A stretch of DNA of 43,525 nucleotides from Clostridia bacterium (GTDB lineage: Bacteria; Bacillota; Clostridia; Christensenellales; CAG-138), in NCBI GenBank assembly GCA_030533005.1, contig JAUNJX010000015.1, positions 1-43,525 of the forward strand. Reading direction: 5' to 3'. The first letter of the stretch is position 1. Each line of letters begins with the position of its first letter. Shown piece by piece: positions 32,717 to 41,312 of this stretch. Position numbers and translations under genes: made by a program. Under the pieces are notes generated by a model, which saw only the letters and a program-made list of their open reading frames with translations, was not told the origin of the DNA and did no database searches.

Positions 32717-33409
32717 TCATGCTTCGCCGTTGCAGATCGCGGCGTATACGTCCTCCGGGATCATGGGGATTTTGAGCTTGTCCATGGTTTCTTGGGCTAT
32801 GGCGCCCGTTTGCGCGTATTCCCGCCCGGCCTGCCGCACAAGCTCCAAATACGGCTTTGTCGCGGGTTCGGCCTCGGGGGCGTTGAACATAGGGGATTCC
32901 GGCACGGTGAGGATGGTGGAATCCGCCTCGCCAAACATCTGCTGAAACTGCATGACCACGGGCTCAAAATTGTGCTTGGCGTTGGGGAAGCCGCAGCCGC
33001 AGATCATCACATATTTGAGCTGCGAAAAGTCATGCTGGCAGGGATGCTCGTAGCGCTCCCCCACCTTTTGCATCGCCATGGAGGAAAGCGGCATGGTGCG
33101 ATCCAGCAGCGCCTTTAAGGGTGCGGGCATGGAATAGCAATAGAGCGGGAAGCTAAAAAGCAATATATCGCTTGAAAGTATTTCCCGGAGAATATTTGCC
33201 ATATCGTCCTCATGGATACAGGCGCCGCCGTTTCGCTTGCAGGCAAAGCAGCCGGTGCAGTATTCGATGTGCTGATCGATCACATGGAGCAGCGTTTCCT
33301 CGGCGTCCGCGACCTCGCGCAGACCGGCAAGAAACGCCCGCGTAAGGTGCATGGTGTCGCTTTCGTCCCTCTTGGGGGAACCGTTGAGGATCAAAATTCG
33401 TTTTTTCAT
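32717..33409 (-). CDS. flavodoxin-fold NAD(P)H-dependent oxidoreductase
   Basis: A 230-residue FMN reductase-like protein. It opens KRILILNGSPKRDESDTM with the FMN phosphate-binding GSPK loop. An iron-sulfur-like or redox Cys set follows at residues 51, 54, 57 and 64 (YCTGCFACKRNGGAC), typical of clostridial iron-sulfur flavoproteins. SFPLYCYSMPAPLKALLDR lines the flavin site. The C-terminal about 60 residues (PMFNAPEAEP, then IPEDVYAAICNG) are an extension seen in larger members. GGAGG precedes the ATG by 9 nt. It has its own promoter at 33452-33480. It probably reduces quinones or small electrophiles; the substrate is unknown. Confidence 0.88.
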   Translation of the reverse strand: MKKRILILNGSPKRDESDTMHLTRAFLAGLREVADAEETLLHVIDQHIEYCTGCFACKRNGGACIHEDDMANILREILSSDILLFSFPLYCYSMPAPLKALLDRTMPLSSMAMQKVGERYEHPCQHDFSQLKYVMICGCGFPNAKHNFEPVVMQFQQMFGEADSTILTVPESPMFNAPEAEPATKPYLELVRQAGREYAQTGAIAQETMDKLKIPMIPEDVYAAICNGEA

Positions 33410-33451
33410 CTGTTTATGCCTCCGCTATACGGTATTCTCGTTTTCGTTGTC

Positions 33452-33480
33452 AGCATACGCCAGCTTTGGGCGCATTGCAA
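33452..33480 (-). promoter_or_regulatory. promoter of the flavodoxin-like gene
   Basis: Minus strand: -35 TTGCAA (33475-33480), 17-bp spacer, -10 TATGCT (33452-33457). It lies in the 103-bp gap after the amino-acid transporter ATPase gene, in which no terminator was seen. Confidence 0.55.
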
Positions 33481-33512
33481 CCAACGCTCCGTAGAATTTG
33501 CGGCTAGGCGCA

Positions 33513-34277
33513 CTAAGACGGCGTGTTCGTTTGCGCGCCGCCGTCCCTAAAGCGGGAAAGGAAGCTCTGCGTTTCCTGCCGTTTGGGATGCACGAGCACC
33601 TCCTCGGGCGTGCCCTGCTCGCAGATGACGCCCTCGCTCATGTACACAACGCGGCTGGAAACGTCGCGGGCAAAGGCCATCTCGTGCGTGACCACGAGCA
33701 TGGTCATGCCGTCCTGCGCAAGCGTGTGCATGACGGCGAGCACCTCGCCCACCATCTCGGGATCGAGCGCGGAGGTCGGCTCGTCGAACAGCAGCATTTC
33801 AGGGTCCATCGCAAGTGCGCGCGCGATCGCCGCGCGCTGCTTTTGCCCGCCGGATATCTGGCGGGGACGTGCGTTGATATAGGGCGCCATGCCGACCTGC
33901 TCCAAATACCGCATGGCGTTGACGCGCGCGTCCTCCGGGTTCTTTTTGAGCACCTTCACCTGCCCCACGATGCAGTTTTCCAGCACTGTCATGTTGGAGA
34001 ACAGGTTGAAGGACTGAAACACCATCCCCACGCGGGCGCGGTAGGCGGGTGCGTTGAAGCGGGGTGCTACCACGTTTTCCCCGTGATAGAGTATTTCGCC
34101 GGACGTCGGCGTTTCCAACAAATTGATGCAGCGAAGCAGCGTCGATTTGCCCGAGCCCGACGCGCCTATGATGCTGGTGACGTCGCCCGTATCGACGTTG
34201 AAATCGATGTCGCGCAGCACCACGTTCGCGCCGAAGGCTTTCGAGAGGTGCCGGACCGTCAGTATGGTTTCCTTCAT
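33513..34277 (-). CDS. amino-acid ABC transporter ATPase (probable lysine importer)
   Basis: A 254-residue polar-amino-acid-type ATPase (GlnQ/ArtP/HisP). Walker [11 protein letters not shown]-loop MVFQSFNLF, signature [15 protein letters not shown], Walker [15 protein letters not shown] and the H-loop TLLVVTHEM-like segment ([10 protein letters not shown]) are all intact. Its ATG overlaps the permease stop codon (ATGA, 34274-34277), with GGGGAG 5 nt before it. Last gene of the three-gene transporter operon controlled by the lysine riboswitch at 36240-36426, hence the assignment to lysine uptake, which is inference from the riboswitch. Confidence 0.93.
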   Translation of the reverse strand: MKETILTVRHLSKAFGANVVLRDIDFNVDTGDVTSIIGASGSGKSTLLRCINLLETPTSGEILYHGENVVAPRFNAPAYRARVGMVFQSFNLFSNMTVLENCIVGQVKVLKKNPEDARVNAMRYLEQVGMAPYINARPRQISGGQKQRAAIARALAMDPEMLLFDEPTSALDPEMVGEVLAVMHTLAQDGMTMLVVTHEMAFARDVSSRVVYMSEGVICEQGTPEEVLVHPKRQETQSFLSRFRDGGAQTNTPS

Positions 34278-35125
34278 CGATGCTCCCCGCCCTTTCTCTC
34301 AAGATTGCGTTCCGCCACATCCTCCGGACGCTTGGGATAATGATAGGTGCCGGCGGTCATGGTCAACGCGTCTGCCTGCACAAGCTCATAGCTGTCCGCC
34401 CCGTCCATGCGGCTTTCCACCCAGCGAAGCAGGAAGGAGGCGATCAGCGTCATGGTAAGATAGCCCACCATCTCGATGGTGGCGGAGGGGAAATATTTGA
34501 ACGTCGCGCCCACCACGGAACGGTGGGTCGCAAAAAACTCCGTAAAGCCGATGATGAACATCACGGAGGTATCCTTGACGTTGATGATAAAGTTGTTGCC
34601 GATCTGCGGCATGATGTTGCGAAGCGCCTGCGGCAAGACCACGCTCGTCATGGTTTGGAAATGCGTCATACCGATGGCCTTTGCGCCCTCCGTTTGGCCG
34701 GGGTCGATGGATATGATGCCGCCGCGTACGGATTCGGCCATATACGCGCCCGTGTTGATGGACACCACCAGTATCGCCGCAAGCCAGATGCCCGCCGTCC
34801 CAGAAAACTGCACGGCGTTATCCGTAAAGTAGGGCAGGCCGTAAAAGATGAACACCGCCTGGAGCACCATGGGCGTGCCGCGAAACACCTCGACGTAGAG
34901 GCGCACGACGATGCGGATGAGCTTTAGAAAAAAGCGTTTGACGACGGAATCCGTCTTGGTATAGGGTATGGTCTGCAAAATGCCGCAGACAAAGCCGATC
35001 AGGCAGCCGATCAGCGTCGCCGTGACGGCAAGTATCAGCGTTTTTCCCATGCCGGAGATGTAGGTGGCGCTGTATTTTCCCCAAAGGGACGCTACATCTG
35101 CAAATAATTGGAGCAGCTTTTCCAT
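34274..35125 (-). CDS. amino-acid ABC transporter permease (probable lysine importer)
   Basis: A 283-residue permease of the polar amino acid (His/Glu/Gln/Arg/opine) family. It has about five membrane helices, the conserved [19 protein letters not shown], and the ATPase-coupling EAA loop [20 protein letters not shown] followed by [12 protein letters not shown]. The last 40 residues form a hydrophilic C-terminal extension ([20 protein letters not shown]) longer than in most homologues. AGGGAGA precedes the ATG. It lies between binding protein and ATPase genes, overlapping the latter by 4 bp. It probably works as a homodimer, since only one permease is encoded. Confidence 0.93.
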   Translation of the reverse strand: MEKLLQLFADVASLWGKYSATYISGMGKTLILAVTATLIGCLIGFVCGILQTIPYTKTDSVVKRFFLKLIRIVVRLYVEVFRGTPMVLQAVFIFYGLPYFTDNAVQFSGTAGIWLAAILVVSINTGAYMAESVRGGIISIDPGQTEGAKAIGMTHFQTMTSVVLPQALRNIMPQIGNNFIINVKDTSVMFIIGFTEFFATHRSVVGATFKYFPSATIEMVGYLTMTLIASFLLRWVESRMDGADSYELVQADALTMTAGTYHYPKRPEDVAERNLERKGGEHR

Positions 35126-35169
35126 GTGTCTGCTCTCCCTTCCTCATTCGATACTCTCAACAAACAAGC

Positions 35170-35205
35170 GGAAGGAGCGCTTTCCTTGCGGAAGGCGTTC
35201 CCTCC
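35170..35205. promoter_or_regulatory. intercistronic hairpin between binding protein and permease
   Basis: A 16-bp imperfect stem (35170-35185 with 35190-35205, one G-U and two mismatches) closed by a GCAA tetraloop on the minus-strand RNA. There is no T run. It probably protects the binding-protein mRNA or limits read-through into the permease, giving more binding protein. Confidence 0.6.
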
Positions 35206-35222
35206 ATTTTGATGCGATGCGT

Positions 35223-36116
35223 TTAGCCGATGGGCTGAACGGCGGTGGCGTCGGCCATCATGGCGTTGAAATCCTCCGCCGTCATGCCGGAAAGCACGCT
35301 GTTTAGCGCATCCTTCAACACGGTGTTGCCCTTCATGACGGAGATGCCGATGTTGATATCCTCGTCCGAGACGGCAAAATCATCGCCGCTGCCCGTGAAG
35401 TCCAACAGCGCCATGTCGGGATAGACGATGAGCGCGCCCTGTGCTGTGGGCATATCGGTGCAGACAAAGTCCACGGTGCCCGTTTCCAGCGCCATGAGCA
35501 TGGCGGGGGCGGATTCGGCGGCGGACTGGATATCGGCGTTTTTGATCTGCGGCAGGCAGGTATCATACCAGATGGTGCCAAGCTGGCTGGTGCAGGTGCC
35601 GGTCAATTCGGAAATGCCCTTTGCAGCGGCAAGGGGGCTATCCGCCTTGGTCAGGCACACGATGGAGGCATAGAGATAGGGGCCTGCAAAGTCCACCTGC
35701 TCGGCGCGCTCCGCCGTCATGGACTGACCTGCGATCACGGCGTCCACGGTGTTGTTCTGCACGGCGGGCACAAGCGAATCCCAGTCAAGGCGCATGATCT
35801 CAAGCTCCCAGCCGTTGGCCTCGCAGAGCTTTTTGGCCATCATCACATCGTAACCGTTGGCGTATTCGCCGGAGGCGTTGGAGATGGGCACAGCGCCGTT
35901 TGCGTCATCCGGCTGCGACCAGTTATAGGGCGCGTAGGCGCATTCCATGGCGACGGTCAAAACACCGTCCTCCACGCCGGTCGCAACGGCGGGGGCAGCC
36001 TCGGGGGCGGCTTGGGCGGGCTCGGCGGCGGGCTTTGCGCCGCAGGCCGTAAGCGCCATCACCAGCGCGAGCAGCAGGGTCAAAAGCATCATTGCACGAT
36101 TTGTCATACGATTCAT
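35223..36116 (-). CDS. amino-acid ABC transporter binding lipoprotein (probable lysine)
   Basis: A 297-residue SBP_bac_3-type protein. The lipoprotein signal ends in lipobox LTAC with Cys25 as anchor, followed by an AP-rich linker. Ligand-domain motifs are LTVAMECAYAPYNWSQ, YANGYDVMMAKKLCEANG, VIAGQSMTAERAEQVDFAGP and DINIGISVMKGN. ATG 36116 is chosen because AAGGA lies 10 nt before it; an in-frame Met 27 bp upstream would put that site inside the gene. First gene after the riboswitch and its terminator. Confidence 0.93.
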   Translation of the reverse strand: MNRMTNRAMMLLTLLLALVMALTACGAKPAAEPAQAAPEAAPAVATGVEDGVLTVAMECAYAPYNWSQPDDANGAVPISNASGEYANGYDVMMAKKLCEANGWELEIMRLDWDSLVPAVQNNTVDAVIAGQSMTAERAEQVDFAGPYLYASIVCLTKADSPLAAAKGISELTGTCTSQLGTIWYDTCLPQIKNADIQSAAESAPAMLMALETGTVDFVCTDMPTAQGALIVYPDMALLDFTGSGDDFAVSDEDINIGISVMKGNTVLKDALNSVLSGMTAEDFNAMMADATAVQPIG

Positions 36117-36179
36117 TTTCTTGGATTCCTTTCTGTAATTCATAATCTTATTGCGGCTTCCTTGCGCCGCATGGATAAC

Positions 36180-36210
36180 AAAAAATGGATCGCTCTGTCA
36201 AGCGATCCAT
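36180..36210 (-). terminator. riboswitch expression-platform terminator
   Basis: A perfect 10-bp stem ATGGATCGCT/AGCGATCCAT (36185-36194 with 36201-36210), a 6-nt loop and a T run on the minus strand (36180-36185). It lies between the lysine aptamer and the binding-protein gene. Lysine binding should favour this terminator and stop transcription of the importer. Confidence 0.88.
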
Positions 36211-36239
36211 GGGAAATACGGAAACCCTTCGGGGTTCAA

Positions 36240-36426
36240 TGCTCCGCATGCCATTTGATAGCGCTTCACAAAAGAGCTTTGTGACAGTCCGGCAGATCTT
36301 CTCTGCCGACCCAGCTATCGGAAAACCAGGCAGCCCTCCGACGCTTCGGCGACGGTCCCTTTCCCGCCGACGGTTGCCTGACCTTTGTCGGACGGTACTG
36401 ATGAACATCGCGCCTCTATCTGAGCA
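36240..36426 (-). promoter_or_regulatory. lysine riboswitch (L box) aptamer
   Basis: On the minus-strand RNA the conserved L-box core is complete: AGAGGCGCG (36409-36417), AGTA shortly after it, AAAGGGA followed by GTCGCCGAAGC (GCCGAAGC at 36343-36350), AGCTGG (36311-36316) and ACTGTCA (CTGTCA at 36282-36287). P1 pairs GATAG (36416-36420) with CTATC (36257-36261); an outer GAGCA/TGCTC pairing lies at 36422-36426 and 36240-36244. The order matches the B. subtilis lysC and Thermotoga lysine aptamers. It lies between a strong promoter and a terminator upstream of an amino-acid importer, so high lysine should switch the importer off. Confidence 0.93.
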
Positions 36427-36440
36427 ATTCAATTTTCGCT

Positions 36441-36469
36441 ATAATATCACGGCATGCCAAGCCTGTCAA
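36441..36469 (-). promoter_or_regulatory. sigma-A promoter of the riboswitch-controlled importer
   Basis: Minus strand: consensus -35 TTGACA (36464-36469), 17-bp spacer, -10 TATTAT (36441-36446). Transcription should begin near 36434, a few nt before the aptamer. Confidence 0.85.
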
Positions 36470-36553
36470 CCGCAATATGCACAAGTTCTCCGTTTTTGCC
36501 GGTTTTTAACGGTTTCTAAACATGCGTTCCGCAGCCCCGCAGCGCTTCTCCCG

Positions 36554-36654
36554 CTAAAAGCCGATGGAACAGCCGCCATCCACCGTCAACACGCTGCCGT
36601 TTACAAATTTTGCGGCGCTGGAACATCTGCGATCACAGGATCGGAGCAAAAAAA
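36554..36654 (-). pseudogene. 3' remnant of a short-chain dehydrogenase/reductase gene
   Basis: Reading the minus strand to a TAG at 36554-36556 gives SAAKFVNGSVLTVDGGCSIGF, a typical SDR C-terminus (in complete genes FVNGxVLxVDGG). Upstream in frame only LFLLRSCDRRCS is left, which partly recalls the preceding SDR helix (VLFLLSD), and then the reading frame runs into the end of the REC-GGDEF-EAL gene at 36664. The body of the gene (about 220 codons) is absent. This is best read as a deletion scar. The rest of the 230-bp gap up to 36434 holds the transporter promoter. Confidence 0.6.
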
Positions 36655-36663
36655 GGGCGCGCC

Positions 36664-39600
36664 TTATGCCTGCCGCTCCTGCGGAAGCTCCTGCATGGCG
36701 CAAAGTATGCTGTCCTTATGCTCGTTGAGATACGCGTAGACCACGCGCTTGCGGACGATCCCGCCGTCCTTTCTAAGCGAATACAAGGCAATGTACACCG
36801 GCGCGTCCCGAAGCCTTTCCTTGACAAAGGGCAGGCTGGTTTCGCGTATCACCCGCTCCACATCCTCATCGGCGCAATGCTGCCGAAGATAGGACGCAAC
36901 GCCCGCCTCGTTGTCGCCCACGCGGCTTTGTTCGCTGACGACCTCCTCGATATGCCCGCTTACCAGCGGCGTTGCCTCCCCGCTCTGCGCGTCGATGGTG
37001 AGGATGGATTCATAATCGATCCGCATCAGCGTCGCCGCGATCTGCTGGTTGCGCACAAGATCCGAAACGTCGCGCAGGATCGTGACCGCCTCTATATCGC
37101 CGCTATAGGGGTTTTCGATCAGCTCGTAGCTGCTTTCGTACCATACGGCGGCGCGGGTGGATCGATGCCGCACGCTGCCGCGCGCGACGCCCTGCTTGAA
37201 GCGTGCAAGCATCGTCTGCCGGTCGAAGGTCGCCTGATACGCCGCCTTCTGCGCGTCGTTGCCGATCTGCGCCCCTACCGCAAGCAGCGCTTCGTCCGCG
37301 GAGCAATCCCGCAGAAAATCATGCACCGCAGCGTCGGCGCTTTCCACGTCCACAACGGCATTTTTTGTGAGGTTGAGAAGCGCCACCGCCCTTTCGTTCT
37401 TGGAGAGCACCCGCTTTACCTTCAATAGATCCTCGTATCTGCGTTCGCGCTCGACCCGCTCGCTCTCATCGTTCATATAGCAGACATACGCCTCCACCCC
37501 GTTCCAGATGAGCGAACGAGCCTGCATGGAAACGTGGCGCCCCGCGTGGCTGAGCTTGTGCATTTCCTGATAATGGTCGCCGGGCAAGGCGCTTATATCC
37601 TCGTCCGACATGTGCGCGGCATTCCTCGGGATCAGGTCAAACAGATACGCGCCGTTGATGGCGGCGTTCTCCGGCACGCCCTCCAGCCGTCGCCACGCGG
37701 GATTGGCATAGAGTATCCTGCGGTTTTGCTTTTCCATGATGATGGCGGCGGTCGTGGAATCCTCGACGAGATTTTGATAAAGCGCCGCCTCGGCCGCCGG
37801 CTTTGTAAAGATGCCGTAGTAGATCTTGCCCTGCTTGTCCTCCCGTATCTTGGTGGCGGAAAATTCCACCCATACCATGCCGCCGTTCTTATGCTTGAGC
37901 CGGAAGGTCGTATTGATGGGGTCGCCGGAGATGGCCGCGGCGGACAGCTGCGCCCGCACGCCGGGCGCGTCGCCCTCATACACGGCCGTGCTGATCAGAT
38001 CGCCCGTCAGCCACGTCTGGTATTCGTCCTCATCGATGCCGGTGAGCTTTGCCATGCCGTCGCTGGAATAGAGGGTCTCCAGCGTTTCCCCCATGCGGTA
38101 GATGACCACGCCGCCGGGTATGGCGTTGAGAAGCTCGTCCATCTTAAGGGCGTTTTCCAGCTCCTCCGTAACGTCGGTGGCCACGGCAAGCTGCACGGGC
38201 TCGCTCTCGCCGGGGAGCGAGGTGACGGAAACGCTGCTGCTCATCCAGCCCATGCTGCCGTCGCGGCGAAGCACGCGATAGCTGGTGGTAAAGGGGTGGC
38301 GCGTGCGGCTGCTCTTATCCGCCTCCGCCCTCACCCGTTCCCGATCCTCCGGGGCAATGCGATCGAGCACCCCGGGCACCTCCTCCTCAAACTGCGCCCT
38401 GGTATAGCCAAGCTGCTTGTAAAACTGATCGTTCGCAAACAGGAGCCTGGGGTTGTCAGCGTCAAATACGATGGCCGTAACGCCGCCCCGGATGTTGCCC
38501 ATGATGGCTTGCAATTGTTCGGCATTGCGCTGCAGCGCCCGCTGCGCTTCCACAAGCTCGGTGACGTTGGTCACGGTGGCATAGAAAAGATACCTGTCCC
38601 CCGCGCGCGCGATCACGCGGACGGTAGAGCGGATGTAGATCGGCGTATCGATCCCGTACAGACCCACAGCGACCGTTTCGCACGTCGATTCGTCGCCCGT
38701 TTCTATGGCGCGGCGCATGTTCCCAAATAAAACCGCCTTATTCTCCTCGTCCATATAGTCCGTCGTGCGATACGCGTGGACGTCCGCGACGGACAGATGC
38801 GCGCCGAAGGTTTGAAGATATTTGTCGTTTACGCGAAGAAGCTCCTCCCTCCCGTCATGATACTCAAAGATGCACGCGCCGCCGACATAGCTGTTGAAGA
38901 TGAGCGTATCCATGGATTTGGGATCCCAGAAGGCGTTGTTGTCAAGGTTTTCGACCGTTTCCAGCGCAAGGAGGCGTTCGCCCTTTGCATGACCCGCGAT
39001 CATGCTTTCGTACGCGTCGGCGGGCATGGGCTTGGCGTAATAATAGCCCTGCACATAGCAGCAGCCGATGGATTTGAGGTAATCGGCCTGTTCCTTTGTT
39101 TCCACGCCCTCCGCGATCACCGACATGCCCAGCCACCTGCTCATGCGCACGATGGACTGGAGTATGTTGCCGCCGCGCTGGGAATCGCTCGCGCTCTCCA
39201 AAAAGCGCATGTCCAGCTTCAATATGGTGGCCGGCACGTCCTTGAGGGTGTTGAGCGAGGAATAGCCGCTGCCAAAGTCGTCGATCTCCACCTCAAAGCC
39301 AAGCGTTACCAAGCGTTTGACGATGGAAACGATCTGTGCCGTGGATTGGGCGAAGGCCGATTCGGTGATCTCAAGGCGCAAAAGGCTAATGGGTATGTCG
39401 TATTTTGCGATCAGCCCCGTAAGCGCGTCAATAAAGCCCTCATGAAACAGGTCGTGACGCGATATGTTTACCGAAACGGGCAGCGGCGCATAGCCCGCGT
39501 CCATCCATTTGCGAAGCAGCGCGCAGGACTGCGCCCAGACGAACTTATCCAGCGCATAGATAAAGCCGTTGCGCTCGAATACGGGAATAAACGCGCCGGG

Positions 39601-40641
39601 CGATATGATCCCCTTTTCCGGATGCCGCCAGCGCACCAGCGCCTCCGCGCCAATGAGCGCGCCCGTGGCATGGTTGTACTGCGGCTGGAACCATGTTTCA
39701 AACTGGCCGCCCGCAAGCGCGCCGTGCATCTGGGTGACGATCTCCTGCTCGCGCACGATGCGCTCGCGCATGGCGTCGTCATACCATGCGATGTGCAGGT
39801 CATACCGACCCTTCACGGAAAGCTTCGCCATAACGGCTCTGTCGTACATGGCGCTTGCGGTAAGCGAAAGATCGTCCACAAGATAATTCCCGACGCTGAA
39901 CATGATCTGCTGGATCGTGCTGTCCGGTCTTTTCAGCCTTTGCTGCATCGCAAGCGAGCTTTCGGAGCCGGAAAAGCCGCGCGGATAGAGCGCTGCAAAG
40001 TTATCCGCCGCGATGCGGCAGCATATGCCGCCTTGCGGCTCTATGGCGCTTTTCAGGATGCCCGCGATGCTTTTTAACACCTCGTCGCCCTTGTCGTTGC
40101 CGTGCTGATCGTTGATGATCTTGAAGTTTTCCACGTCGAAGCAGGACATGACATAATAGCCGGGCGGCTGATTCCCGATCAGCTCCGCGGCGCGCAGAAA
40201 AAAGCCCTCGCGGTTATATACGCCCGTCAGGGAATCGCGCCGGAGGGAATTTGCAATGGCGGCCGTCTCACGCAGCTTGATGGTGTTATGAAGGGTGTTA
40301 AGCAGCAGCGCCGGCTTATACGGCTTTTCGACAAAGCCGTTGGCGCCTAAGGACAGCGCCATGATCTCCGCCTCCTCATCCTCCACGCCGGTAGCGACGA
40401 TGACGGGTATCTGCGACCAGACGTCGTTGTCGCGCATGCGCCTCAACAGCTCGTAGCCGTCCATATCAGGCATGACGAGATCGGTTATAACGGCGGAGAC
40501 AGACCGGGCGTGGCGACGGAGGAGCGCAAGCGCCTCCCCGCCGTTTGCGGCTTCGAGCACATGGTATTCCCCGCAGAGTATTTCCGCAAGAAGGACGCGG
40601 CTGAGTGTCGCATCCTCTACGATCAGTACGTTTCGTGCCAT
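36664..40641 (-). CDS. REC-GGDEF-EAL-PAS signalling protein, probable c-di-GMP phosphodiesterase
   Basis: A 1325-residue cytosolic protein. Receiver domain 1-125: acidic Glu9/Asp10, phosphoacceptor Asp54 (AVITDLVMPDMDGYE), Lys106. GGDEF-like domain about 140-320 (RRDSLTGVYNREGFF), but the active motif reads RIAADNF, so cyclase activity is unlikely. EAL domain about 330-575 is intact: EALVRW, VNISRHD, LEITES, EIDDFGSGYSS, LKLDMRF, VIAEGVET and VQGYYYAKPMP. At least three or four PAS-like modules fill about 620-1250 (LFANDQFYKQLGYT, ILYANPAWRRLEGV). The usual order is PAS before GGDEF-EAL, so this order is unusual. ATG 40641 follows GGAGG by 9 nt; a Met 9 bp upstream abuts it. Confidence 0.88.
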   Translation of the reverse strand: MARNVLIVEDATLSRVLLAEILCGEYHVLEAANGGEALALLRRHARSVSAVITDLVMPDMDGYELLRRMRDNDVWSQIPVIVATGVEDEEAEIMALSLGANGFVEKPYKPALLLNTLHNTIKLRETAAIANSLRRDSLTGVYNREGFFLRAAELIGNQPPGYYVMSCFDVENFKIINDQHGNDKGDEVLKSIAGILKSAIEPQGGICCRIAADNFAALYPRGFSGSESSLAMQQRLKRPDSTIQQIMFSVGNYLVDDLSLTASAMYDRAVMAKLSVKGRYDLHIAWYDDAMRERIVREQEIVTQMHGALAGGQFETWFQPQYNHATGALIGAEALVRWRHPEKGIISPGAFIPVFERNGFIYALDKFVWAQSCALLRKWMDAGYAPLPVSVNISRHDLFHEGFIDALTGLIAKYDIPISLLRLEITESAFAQSTAQIVSIVKRLVTLGFEVEIDDFGSGYSSLNTLKDVPATILKLDMRFLESASDSQRGGNILQSIVRMSRWLGMSVIAEGVETKEQADYLKSIGCCYVQGYYYAKPMPADAYESMIAGHAKGERLLALETVENLDNNAFWDPKSMDTLIFNSYVGGACIFEYHDGREELLRVNDKYLQTFGAHLSVADVHAYRTTDYMDEENKAVLFGNMRRAIETGDESTCETVAVGLYGIDTPIYIRSTVRVIARAGDRYLFYATVTNVTELVEAQRALQRNAEQLQAIMGNIRGGVTAIVFDADNPRLLFANDQFYKQLGYTRAQFEEEVPGVLDRIAPEDRERVRAEADKSSRTRHPFTTSYRVLRRDGSMGWMSSSVSVTSLPGESEPVQLAVATDVTEELENALKMDELLNAIPGGVVIYRMGETLETLYSSDGMAKLTGIDEDEYQTWLTGDLISTAVYEGDAPGVRAQLSAAAISGDPINTTFRLKHKNGGMVWVEFSATKIREDKQGKIYYGIFTKPAAEAALYQNLVEDSTTAAIIMEKQNRRILYANPAWRRLEGVPENAAINGAYLFDLIPRNAAHMSDEDISALPGDHYQEMHKLSHAGRHVSMQARSLIWNGVEAYVCYMNDESERVERERRYEDLLKVKRVLSKNERAVALLNLTKNAVVDVESADAAVHDFLRDCSADEALLAVGAQIGNDAQKAAYQATFDRQTMLARFKQGVARGSVRHRSTRAAVWYESSYELIENPYSGDIEAVTILRDVSDLVRNQQIAATLMRIDYESILTIDAQSGEATPLVSGHIEEVVSEQSRVGDNEAGVASYLRQHCADEDVERVIRETSLPFVKERLRDAPVYIALYSLRKDGGIVRKRVVYAYLNEHKDSILCAMQELPQERQA

Positions 40642-40929
40642 CCTTTTCATCCTCCCGGCAGGCTTTACAAGGGCTGTCAATAAAGAAAAAGCAGGTGAGA
40701 GCAGCAATCGCCTTGACATCCCTGTGCCACGCGCAACCGGCTGCCATGCCATGTATCAAACTATCCGCATGTCCGCTATGCAACAAAATGTGATAGAAAC
40801 GTTAAAAATAATATACAGCAATTCCACGGCACAAGCAATGCAAATTTGCCGAAATTGCAAAATATTTACATATCTATGGTGTGTTTCTCTCTATTTTTAT
40901 ACAATTCTTTATACGATCATGCGCGCCGC

Positions 40930-40958
40930 TTGACTTTTTTGCGGGCACGCGTTATGCT
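40930..40958 (+). promoter_or_regulatory. promoter of the AbrB-type gene
   Basis: -35 TTGACT (40930-40935), 17-bp spacer, -10 TATGCT (40953-40958). The 370-bp region 40642-41011 holds this promoter; it is very AT-rich around 40790-40920. I found no convincing promoter for the minus-strand signalling gene in it. Confidence 0.6.
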
Positions 40959-41011
40959 CGTATCAATCAATCATACTTTTCATACTTTTTGTTTTGGAGG
41001 AGGCTTTTGCG

Positions 41012-41233
41012 ATGGGGGAGCTTGACGGCAAGTACGCGTGGACGGTGAAGGTGGGGGAGAAGGGGCAGTTTGTGATCCCCAAGGAGGCGCGGGACATTTT
41101 CGGCATCAAGCCGGGCGACACCCTGATCGTGCTGGGCGATGTGGAAAGGGGCATCGCCATCCCGCCAAAGAACCTGTTTTCGGAGCTGACGCGCGTCATC
41201 TTTCCGGATGGGGCAAGGGACGCGGGGGAGTAA
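41012..41233 (+). CDS. AbrB/MazE-type DNA-binding protein
   Basis: A 73-residue SpoVT-AbrB swapped-hairpin protein: YAWTVKVGEKGQFVIPKEAR, then DIFGIKPGDTLIVLGD, which is the complete domain, plus a short C-terminal helix (PPKNLFSELTRVIFPDGARD). These proteins bind DNA as dimers or tetramers, acting as transition-state regulators or antitoxins. No toxin gene is adjacent, so a stand-alone regulator is more likely. ATG 41012 lies 8 nt after GGAGGAGG; the in-frame TTG upstream is inside that region. Monocistronic, with its own promoter and terminator. Confidence 0.9.
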   Translation: MGELDGKYAWTVKVGEKGQFVIPKEARDIFGIKPGDTLIVLGDVERGIAIPPKNLFSELTRVIFPDGARDAGE

Positions 41234-41261
41234 GCCTGCTTTTTGCTGCATGAGGACATTC

Positions 41262-41297
41262 AAAAAATCGGGTCGCCCGCGGGGGCGCCCGATTTTT
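41262..41297. terminator. bidirectional intrinsic terminator
   Basis: A long stem of AAAAATCGGG-type ends with GC-rich core (GCGCCCGATTTTTG side and AAAAAATCGGGTCGCCC side, 41262-41297), A run on the left and T run on the right. It ends the AbrB-type gene and the convergent aldo/keto reductase gene. Confidence 0.88.
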
Positions 41298-41312
41298 GCA
41301 TACACGGTTTCG

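Noticed and set aside
38776..40077. Plus-strand open frame of 433 codons opposite the REC-GGDEF-EAL gene
   Set aside because: Antisense to the EAL and PAS coding region; no motif and no plausible start site.
41012..41233. Toxin-antitoxin module with the AbrB/MazE-type gene as antitoxin
   Set aside because: A terminator follows directly and the next gene is a convergent aldo/keto reductase; no toxin-sized gene lies beside it.
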